Of a DNA stretch of 18,284 nucleotides, positions 13,320 through 18,284 are shown in pieces (position 1 is the stretch's first letter; every line of letters begins with the position of its first letter). The translations under genes and the position numbers were made by a program. The notes beneath the pieces are model-generated. The model was not told the DNA's origin and did not search any database. It saw only the letters and a list, made by a program, of their open reading frames with translations. The DNA comes from an uncultured Lachnospiraceae bacterium (GTDB lineage Bacteria > Bacillota > Clostridia > Lachnospirales > Lachnospiraceae). The DNA lies in NCBI GenBank assembly GCA_910583965.1, contig CAJUAE010000070.1, positions 1 through 18,284 on the forward strand, written 5' to 3'.

Positions 13320-14447
13320 ATGTATGAAAAAGAAGCAGTCGAAATTATGACAAGGTGGCTTAGCCATAAAAATGAGTTAGGGAAGAAACCAGCAAAGATT
13401 AAAGCATCAGGAACTTTTACCTACGACGATAACGATTATGTAATTCTAAAATTTAAGCCAGATTTGTTGGCAAAGTGGCAGGTTGGTGTCGTTGGATTTG
13501 ATGCAGATGGCGACGAATGTGGGCATACATTTAGTGAGTATGAGGAATATGATGAGGCAACAGCTAAAGATAAATGTATTGCAATTATTGAATATATGAA
13601 GGAGTATTGGCGAAGTCGTTTTTTTGCAGAGTTGGAAAGACGCGGTATGACTAAAGAAGAATTTGATAGCATGAGCAGTGAGGAGCGCAAAGAAAAGTGG
13701 GATGAGACTGGAAAGCAAGACGCAGTGCGTGTTGGCTCTATTCTGTTGAAAGATGCAGATATTGATTTTGATGCACTTTGCGATACCGTAACAAAAGCTT
13801 TTCTTGTTGCAGAGGAAAACTACAAACGTGAAGATGGCATTTTGGTGTTTGAGGTAGGAAGTAATATGATTACAATGTCACTAGTGGATGCACCTGTCCC
13901 AGATGGCCAAGCAGAATTTTATGCAGAAGGAAATTTTCTGTGGAGAGAGGCTGTGGCGATGACAAAACAGCATCGTGCGCACATGATTGTGGCAGTGATG
14001 AACCATGATGGAAATTCAATTGAGGCTGCAAGTTTCTTTACAGATGTGATGAATCTTTGCAGTATTGAGACGGATGCTCTTGGTATTTATACGACAGGAA
14101 CTGTGTATCAACCAGCGTTTTATCATGAGTGGGCTGAAAAATTGCGAACGAGTGAAATGCCAATTCCGTTGTGGGTGTATTTGGGATTAATTCAAGATGA
14201 GAATGGGACTAGCGGTTATACATATGGATTGACAGAGTTTGGAAGGGACGAAATTGAAGTGATTGGCAGCAGCCATAGCTTACAGGAAATTTATGATTTT
14301 CTCTATAATGTCTGTGATTGGATGCTAGAAGAAGGAATGTATTTTTGCGATGGTGAGACGCTCAGTTTCACTTCAGATGAGCGTCTGACAGTGACAAAAT
14401 CAAAGGCAATCTATGTCAATGGAGATAGTTTTAAAATAAATTATTAG
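13320..14447 (+). CDS. DUF4261-type protein of unknown function
   Basis: A 375-residue soluble protein without signal peptide or membrane helix. The C-terminal part (about 140-375) resembles the DUF4261 family, recalled from its blocks HRAHMIVAVM near 215-224, GIYTTGTVYQPAFYHEWAE, PLWVYLGL, and NGTSGYTYGLTEFG near 295. The N-terminal part (about 10-110) looks like a separate small alpha/beta domain (YVILKFKPDLLAKWQVGVVGFD, then an acidic helix). A helical Glu/Lys linker (MTKEEFDSMSSEERKEKW) joins the two. No catalytic motif is evident and no function is known to me. The start at 13320 is favoured over 13260 because AAAGG precedes it at a usable distance and the upstream 20 residues are unlike coding sequence. 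Nearest neighbours give no functional hint. Confidence 0.75.
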   Translation: MYEKEAVEIMTRWLSHKNELGKKPAKIKASGTFTYDDNDYVILKFKPDLLAKWQVGVVGFDADGDECGHTFSEYEEYDEATAKDKCIAIIEYMKEYWRSRFFAELERRGMTKEEFDSMSSEERKEKWDETGKQDAVRVGSILLKDADIDFDALCDTVTKAFLVAEENYKREDGILVFEVGSNMITMSLVDAPVPDGQAEFYAEGNFLWREAVAMTKQHRAHMIVAVMNHDGNSIEAASFFTDVMNLCSIETDALGIYTTGTVYQPAFYHEWAEKLRTSEMPIPLWVYLGLIQDENGTSGYTYGLTEFGRDEIEVIGSSHSLQEIYDFLYNVCDWMLEEGMYFCDGETLSFTSDERLTVTKSKAIYVNGDSFKINY

Positions 14448-14540
14448 AGAGAAAAGACAGTGCAAAGTTTTTTGGCGGCAATGTGGAGATAGCTGTAGTA
14501 GAGACTTAGCAAACAGAATTAAAACTTGTGGAGGAGAGTG

Positions 14541-14666
14541 TTGATATTTTTAATATTAATTCTGTGTTGCATTAGAGAAGTTCTGTACTCCTCGCTAATG
14601 ACAATAACTGTGGCAGGTGTGATATTGGGAGCGCTGGTGATAATTATTCAGAGGTGTAGCGCATAA
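14541..14666 (+). CDS. Probable 41-residue membrane peptide
   Basis: A short open frame begins with TTG at 14541, 4-6 nt after a strong GGAGGAG (about 14530-14536), and ends with TAA at 14664. The product is strongly hydrophobic: an N-terminal MIFLILILCC, a short polar turn (REVLYSS) and a second stretch (TVAGVILGALVIIIQ) ending in a basic tail. It could be a one- or two-helix membrane peptide. A GTG one codon earlier is a less likely start because it crowds the ribosome site. No homologue is recognised. It lies between the DUF4261-type gene and a membrane protein gene on the same strand. Calls this short are uncertain; the ribosome site and clean hydrophobicity are the support. Confidence 0.45.
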   Translation: MIFLILILCCIREVLYSSLMTITVAGVILGALVIIIQRCSA

Positions 14667-14691
14667 AGACTATATATTGATAGTAAAAAGT

Positions 14692-14750
14692 CAAAATTCG
14701 TAACATTACAGTATTTTCCGTAATGATGAAACAAGTATTGTACGAATTTG
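14692..14750 (+). other. Structured intergenic inverted repeat upstream of the membrane protein gene
   Basis: An outer stem pairs AATTCGTA (14695-14702) with TACGAATT (14741-14748), extended by flanking C-A-A and T-T-G with one bulge. Nested in it, CATTAC (14704-14709) pairs with GTAATG (14720-14725). There is no T run directly after the outer stem, so it is not a standard terminator. It overlaps a TTTGTCGAA motif at 14747-14755. Confidence 0.5.
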
Positions 14751-14775
14751 TCGAACGATTCTCCTTCAAAACGTC

Positions 14776-14804
14776 TTGTGGGAATCCATGGAAATGATTA
14801 TACT
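14776..14804 (+). promoter_or_regulatory. Candidate promoter of the membrane protein gene, with a Spo0A-box-like site upstream
   Basis: TTGTGG (14776-14781) and TATACT (14799-14804) are 17 bp apart, about 58 bp before the start at 14863. Twenty bp upstream of the -35 box, TTTGTCGAA (14747-14755) matches the Spo0A box consensus (TGTCGAA core). A single short motif can occur by chance. Confidence 0.4.
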
Positions 14805-14862
14805 TAAAATCACAGTGAGTATTTTACGGATTTTCAATTCAATCAAAGGGGGAGATATCATA

Positions 14863-15600
14863 ATGTCAAAGGAAACGACGACGATGTTATTAACACTTGT
14901 CTTTATGGCAATCGGTATCTTATATCAGGTGGCGATTGGCGTGATATACCAAAGAATGATACAGCAGGCAGATACACTTTCTGGGGTGGACAATAAACTG
15001 CTCAATCAATGCAAGGAACGATTTATTAATTGCTACAAGCTAAATGGCGGTGTGGCGAACATATCAGTGTTTGTAGATAAGTACATCAATCGGATTCGTA
15101 TCTTGGGAATGAGCATTAATTTTATGAAACATCTTTCAGGACAGTTAATGTTAGCGGGCGTATTTATTGCGGGTTTTGGTGTGTTCAGTGGTATTATTGA
15201 AGGACGGCGGTTTGTGGATCTGCTTCCATTTTATATTATCAGTCTGTTTGGTATTTATCTATATTTGAGTGCAATGTCGATTGTGGACATGCCGGGGCGC
15301 AGGCAAATGTTAAAGACAAATTTGACAGATTACTTAGAAAATACAGTTGCGCAGCGATTAGAGCATGGCATTGTGGAGAAAGAAAAGCTTTTGTGGGAGC
15401 TTGCGCAAGAGAAAAATGCCAAGGCGGATCGACGTGCTAAATCTGAGATTCGGGCTGCGGAGGAAATACCAGAGCAGGAAGTGACAGATGCCACGCTAGA
15501 ATTAGAGACGAATTTAGAGAAAAAAGCACCACTTTTTTCACAGGAGGAAGCGCACGAATTAGAGGAGCTATTACGCACAATCATAGGCAATCGTGTCTAA
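14863..15600 (+). CDS. Three-helix membrane protein of unknown function
   Basis: A 245-residue integral membrane protein. Hydrophobic helices lie at about 8-29 (MLLTLVFMAIGILYQVAIGV), 91-112 (LSGQLMLAGVFIAGFGVF) and 119-141 (LLPFYIISLFGIYLYLSAM). Residues 30-90 form a polar segment with KERFINCYKLNGG. The last 100 residues (144-245) are charged, Glu/Lys-rich and helical, probably a cytoplasmic coiled-coil tail ending in HELEELLRTIIGNRV. I do not recognise a named family. The start at 14863 is set by AAGGGGGAGA about 8 nt upstream; the earlier in-frame ATG at 14776 lies inside the promoter region. Repeat copy 2 follows 6 bp after the stop and may help end the transcript. Confidence 0.8.
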   Translation: MSKETTTMLLTLVFMAIGILYQVAIGVIYQRMIQQADTLSGVDNKLLNQCKERFINCYKLNGGVANISVFVDKYINRIRILGMSINFMKHLSGQLMLAGVFIAGFGVFSGIIEGRRFVDLLPFYIISLFGIYLYLSAMSIVDMPGRRQMLKTNLTDYLENTVAQRLEHGIVEKEKLLWELAQEKNAKADRRAKSEIRAAEEIPEQEVTDATLELETNLEKKAPLFSQEEAHELEELLRTIIGNRV

Positions 15601-15606
15601 ATATTT

Positions 15607-15733
15607 ATTTGAATTCACATCCACGCCAGAGTACGGATTCCTTTCACAAGATTTGATGTGAATTGTAACACTTGCTGCATATGCCGGCTCCGATACTATG
15701 TAGCAAGTGCATGGTGTGGGTGTGAAAAGTAAC
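15607..15733 (+). repeat. Dispersed palindromic element, copy 2 (subtype B)
   Basis: A 127-bp element with the same 3' end (GGTGTGAAAAGTAAC type) and 5' arm (AATTCACATCCACGCCAG) as copies 1 and 3. The outermost GTTAC of the 5' end has decayed to ATTTG. The first hairpin pairs AATTCACATC with GATGTGAATT. The interior differs from subtype A and carries its own perfect-ended stem, CACTTGCT with AGCAAGTG, around a pyrimidine/purine-mixed loop. It lies between the three-helix membrane protein gene and the pgi promoter. Confidence 0.85.
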
Positions 15734-15772
15734 TAAATATTCGTCAAAATTTAGAAAAATTTTGTCTTATAA

Positions 15773-15801
15773 TTGATTTATTTGGGAAATTTTGCTAAAA
15801 T
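15773..15801 (+). promoter_or_regulatory. Promoter of pgi
   Basis: TTGATT (15773-15778) and TAAAAT (15796-15801) are exactly 17 bp apart, about 50 bp before the pgi start. A small A/T hairpin (CAAAATTT with AAATTTTG, about 15744-15764) stands just upstream. Confidence 0.65.
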
Positions 15802-15851
15802 AAAATGCATGGAACGACGATACAATATTTTTTGTAAAGGAGAAAGAGCAG

Positions 15852-17198
15852 ATGAGTAAAGTAACATTTGATTATTCAAAGGCAGCACAGTTTATCAGTG
15901 ACCATGAGGTTGCGTATATGAAGAAACTCACGCTGGATGCAAAGGAGGTTCTTGTTAGTAAGACTGGCGCTGGCAATGATTTTCTAGGCTGGGTTGATCT
16001 GCCAGTGGATTATGATAAGGAGGAATTTGGCAGAATCAAAGAGGCGGCAAAGAAGATCCAAAGTGATAGCGAAGTATTGTTAGTGATTGGGATAGGTGGT
16101 TCTTATCTAGGTGCGCGCGCAGCAATTGAGTTTCTGCGTCACAGTTTTTATAACATGGTGGACAAGAGCATTCGCAAGACACCAGAGATTTATTTTGTTG
16201 GCAACTCAATCAGTTCTACTTACATCAAGCATTTGATTGATGTGATTGGGGACAGAGATTTCTCTATTAATATGATTAGTAAGTCAGGCACCACAACAGA
16301 GCCAGCGATTGCGTTCCGTGTATTTAAAGAAATGATGGAAAAGAAATATGGAAAAGAAGGCGCTGCAAAGAGAATCTATGCGACGACAGACAAGGCAAAG
16401 GGGTCTTTAAAGAACCTTGCGACAGAGGAAGGATATGAGACTTTTGTTGTTCCAGATGATGTTGGAGGGCGTTTCTCAGTATTGACAGCGGTTGGCTTAC
16501 TTCCAATTGCAGTAAGCGGTGCAGATATTGACAAGTTGATGGAAGGTGCTGCAAGCGGTAGAAAGCGTGCTTTGGAGCTTCCATATGAAGAAAATGATGC
16601 GATGAAATATGCTGCAGTTAGAAATATTCTGTTGAGAAAAGGCAAAGCGATTGAGATTCTCTGCAATTATGAGCCAAGCGCGCATTATGTATCGGAGTGG
16701 TGGAAGCAGCTTTTTGGTGAGTCAGAGGGCAAGGACCAGAAGGGACTTTATCCGTCAAGTGTTGACTTTACAACAGATCTTCATTCTATGGGCCAGTTTA
16801 TTCAAGACGGTTCTAGGGTGATGTTTGAGACAGTGTTGAATATTGAGAAAGCACGTGAAGAAATCACAATCGGCACAGAGCCTGTGGACCTTGACGGACT
16901 GAACTATCTGGCAGGTAAGACAGTGGATTTCGTGAATAAGAGTGCGATGAATGGAACAATACTTGCACACACAGATGGACAAGTTCCAAATCTGATGGTA
17001 AATATGCCAGAAGTGAGCGAGTTTTATCTAGGGGAATTGTTTTATTTCTTTGAGTTTGCGTGTGGCTTAAGCGGATATCTGTTAGGTATAAATCCGTTTA
17101 ATCAGCCAGGTGTGGAGAACTACAAGAAGAATATGTTTGCACTTCTTGGAAAGCCTGGATATGAGGCAGCAAGAGAGGAACTGTTAAAGAGATTATAA
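15852..17198 (+). CDS. pgi: Glucose-6-phosphate isomerase
   Basis: Interconverts glucose 6-phosphate and fructose 6-phosphate in glycolysis and gluconeogenesis. The 448-residue length is that of the short Firmicutes-type enzyme. Family motifs in order: the SIS-fold phosphate-binding loop GIGGSYLGARAAIEF at about 80-94, SKSGTTTEPAIAFRVF at 143-158, DDVGGRFSVLTAVGLLP, the catalytic Glu290 in GESEGKD, His311 in TDLHSMGQF, and the C-terminal NPFNQPGVENYKKNMF with the conserved lysine. AAGGAG at about 15837-15842 fixes the start. It is transcribed alone from its own promoter and ends in a strong two-way terminator shared with rbr. Confidence 0.97.
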   Translation: MSKVTFDYSKAAQFISDHEVAYMKKLTLDAKEVLVSKTGAGNDFLGWVDLPVDYDKEEFGRIKEAAKKIQSDSEVLLVIGIGGSYLGARAAIEFLRHSFYNMVDKSIRKTPEIYFVGNSISSTYIKHLIDVIGDRDFSINMISKSGTTTEPAIAFRVFKEMMEKKYGKEGAAKRIYATTDKAKGSLKNLATEEGYETFVVPDDVGGRFSVLTAVGLLPIAVSGADIDKLMEGAASGRKRALELPYEENDAMKYAAVRNILLRKGKAIEILCNYEPSAHYVSEWWKQLFGESEGKDQKGLYPSSVDFTTDLHSMGQFIQDGSRVMFETVLNIEKAREEITIGTEPVDLDGLNYLAGKTVDFVNKSAMNGTILAHTDGQVPNLMVNMPEVSEFYLGELFYFFEFACGLSGYLLGINPFNQPGVENYKKNMFALLGKPGYEAAREELLKRL

Positions 17199-17206
17199 GA
17201 ATTTTA

Positions 17207-17243
17207 TAAAAAAATCCCGCAGGATTTTCTGTGGGATTTTTTA
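17207..17243. terminator. Two-way terminator between pgi and rbr
   Basis: AAAAATCCCGCAG pairs with CTGTGGGATTTTT (one G-T pair) around a GATTTT loop. It has a T run on the + side and, on the - strand, a T run as well. It lies 9 bp after pgi and about 65 bp after the rbr stop, so it can end both convergent transcripts. Confidence 0.9.
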
Positions 17244-17309
17244 TGCACACGGGCACCCAAGTGAAACCTAAGAAACTTAGAATATAAGTTATTCGGAAAC
17301 AGTTTCTAA

Positions 17310-17852
17310 TTAGTAATTTTCTGCGTGTACTTCAAAATAACTTTGTGGATGATTACAAGTTGGGCAAATTTCGGGTGCCTTTGTTCCAACAACAATGTGC
17401 CCACAATTTCGGCATTCCCATACTTTGACTTCGCTTTTTTCAAAAACAGTGGCGGTTTCTACGTTCTGGAGCAGTGCGCGATAGCGTTCTTCGTGGTGTT
17501 TTTCAATTGCCCCCACAAGTCGAAATTTCGCCGCAAGTTCAGGAAAACCCTCTTGTTCTGCTGTCTTAGCAAAGTCTTCATACATATCTGTCCATTCATA
17601 GTTTTCGCCATCGGCTGCGGCCGCAAGATTTTCTTTTGTATTACCAATTCCTTTTAACTCTTTAAGCCACATTTTGGCATGTTCTTTCTCATTGTCCGCT
17701 GTTTTTAAAAATAGAGCGGAAATCTGCTCATAGCCTTCCTTTTTTGCGACAGAAGCGAAGTAGGTGTACTTGTTTCTTGCTTGTGATTCTCCCGCAAATG
17801 CTGCCTCCAAATTTTTTTCTGTCTGTGTTCCTGCATATTTTGTTGCTTCCAT
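17310..17852 (-). CDS. rbr: Rubrerythrin
   Basis: A 180-residue non-haem iron protein that reduces hydrogen peroxide to water in anaerobes, using electrons passed from NAD(P)H through rubredoxin-type partners. The N-terminal ferritin-like four-helix domain (about 10-135) holds Glu22 in AGESQARNKY, the pair Glu55/His58 in NEKEH and the pair Glu117/His120 in IEKHHEERY, all di-iron ligand positions. The C-terminal rubredoxin domain has CRNC at 147-150 and CPTC at 163-166 for one iron. The start at 17852 is fixed by AGGAGG 6 nt upstream. An open frame continues upstream for 20 codons through the ribosome site and is probably not translated. Promoter and a PerR-like palindrome lie about 210 bp upstream. 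Confidence 0.96.
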   Translation of the reverse strand: MEATKYAGTQTEKNLEAAFAGESQARNKYTYFASVAKKEGYEQISALFLKTADNEKEHAKMWLKELKGIGNTKENLAAAADGENYEWTDMYEDFAKTAEQEGFPELAAKFRLVGAIEKHHEERYRALLQNVETATVFEKSEVKVWECRNCGHIVVGTKAPEICPTCNHPQSYFEVHAENY

Positions 17853-17874
17853 ATTTTTCCTCCTTAATTGATAA

Positions 17875-17996
17875 ATAGCCTCTCGCAATCTGCCTTGCAA
17901 CATTTGGTACAAAAAGACTCTAAATGTTTATAAAAATAGAGCCTTGCAATCTACCTTGCAACATAAAGTATAGAAGACCTTGAGTGTCTATGGTTA
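17875..17996 (-). repeat. Tandem duplication (two units of about 61 bp) in the rbr leader
   Basis: Units 17875-17935 and 17936-17996 align along their length. The first 29 bases agree at 24 positions; the rest is weaker, with mostly transition differences. On the - strand each unit begins with ATGTTGCAAGG and carries a second TTGCRAG 12 nt later, so TTGCAAGG-like octamers occur four times. The unit nearer rbr ends about 10 nt before the ribosome site. Each unit also shows TTGCAA and TATTTW 17 bp apart, but for the proximal unit such a promoter would start at the ribosome site. Confidence 0.75.
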
Positions 17997-18057
17997 TAAG
18001 TTCATTCTATTTGCTAATCGTATGAATGTTCCATTGTCTTATGAAATGTCCATATTT

Positions 18058-18072
18058 TTAGAATGATTCTAA
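18058..18072. promoter_or_regulatory. PerR-box-like operator of rbr
   Basis: TTAGAATGATTCTAA is a perfect 7-1-7 inverted repeat. It differs from the PerR/Fur-type consensus TTATAATNATTATAA by one symmetrical base pair. It lies exactly at the expected transcription start, touching the -10 box, where a bound repressor would block initiation. Rubrerythrin genes are known PerR targets in clostridia. Confidence 0.65.
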
Positions 18073-18100
18073 TTATAGTCTTTTTTTGTACTTTTGTCGA
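18072..18100 (-). promoter_or_regulatory. Promoter of rbr
   Basis: On the - strand, TCGACA (18095-18100; one change from TTGACA) and a perfect TATAAT (18072-18077) are 17 bp apart. Transcription would begin near 18065, giving a leader of about 210 nt that contains the tandem duplication. Confidence 0.7.
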
Positions 18101-18140
18101 GTGTATTAATCAAAATTATATGAGGATTGAATGATTATAT

Positions 18141-18284
18141 GTTACAATTCACATCCATGCCAGTTTTTATCAGCCTATAGGTTACTCAGGTGTGAATTAT
18201 AACAGATTTTGCACACAAAATGCGAAAGCTTTTAGCATTTTGGCGCATAATTCCCACTACTTTGGTGTGGGTGTGAAAAGTAAC
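18141..18284 (+). repeat. Dispersed palindromic element, copy 3 (subtype A)
   Basis: A 144-bp element that begins GTTACAATTCACATCC and ends GTGTGAAAAGTAAC at the last base of the window. It closely matches copy 1 (10563-10705) along its whole length, including GTTTTTATCA, CAGATTTTGCACACAAAAT and TTCCCACTACTTTGG; differences cluster in the two hairpin loops. The 5' arm pairs with the internal GGTGTGAATTATAAC, here with one T-G pair. It lies upstream of the rbr promoter. Confidence 0.9.

Noticed and set aside
17853..17912. Rubrerythrin start at 17912 with a 20-residue extension
   Set aside because: The extension is encoded by the tandem duplication and the ribosome site itself; AGGAGG at the correct distance from the ATG at 17852 decides the start.
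10563..18284. CRISPR array
   Set aside because: The repeats are few, 125-145 bp long, kilobases apart and in single intergenic copies, with no spacers or cas genes.

Overview
The window looks like a chromosomal segment of an anaerobic, AT-rich Gram-positive bacterium of the class Clostridia, most likely Lachnospiraceae. This is inferred from the house-keeping proteins, strong GGAGG-type ribosome binding sites, a tRNA-Pro gene without encoded CCA, a secreted protein built from InlB-type B repeats and MBG/Ig-like repeats, meso-diaminopimelate dehydrogenase, and rubrerythrin under a PerR-like site. There is no phage, integrase, transposase or CRISPR array.

Layout. Positions 33-4132 (+) hold a run of genes: methionyl-tRNA synthetase (metG), a HAD-family phosphatase, a C-terminally truncated aminoglycoside 6'-N-acetyltransferase-like gene, and meso-diaminopimelate dehydrogenase (ddh). 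The run ends at a two-way terminator. Facing it, 4191-9803 (-) encodes a 1870-residue secreted protein. It has an acidic Ser/Thr/Glu-rich linker, a transglutaminase-like domain with a complete Cys-His-Asp triad, a tandemly duplicated module of CxxS thioredoxin-like domain plus B repeat, and a long tail of Ig-like repeats. Its leader contains a terminator-like hairpin with a competing arm close to the ribosome binding site. About 590 bp of very AT-rich sequence separates it from tRNA-Pro(CGG) (-).

Positions 10853-12490 (+) carry tatD and rsmA (ksgA). mscL (-) converges on them with overlapping stop codons; it has a C-terminal zinc ribbon. Then follow a DUF4261-type gene (13320-14447), a probable 41-codon membrane peptide gene (14541-14666), a three-helix membrane protein of unknown function (14863-15600) and glucose-6-phosphate isomerase (pgi, 15852-17198), all on +. 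Rubrerythrin (rbr, 17310-17852, -) converges on pgi through a two-way terminator. Its promoter at about 18072-18100 overlaps a perfect 7-1-7 palindrome of PerR-box type.

The most unusual non-coding signal is a family of intergenic palindromic elements of about 125-145 bp with imperfect terminal inverted repeats beginning GTTAC. Full copies lie at 10563-10705, 15607-15733 and 18141-18284, and a decayed copy lies on the opposite strand near 13083-13150. There are two internal subtypes that share termini, and the 5' arm covaries with its internal complement. They look like MITE-like or structured-RNA-like dispersed repeats. No multi-gene defence or biosynthetic system is visible; the genes are mainly core functions separated by these repeats.
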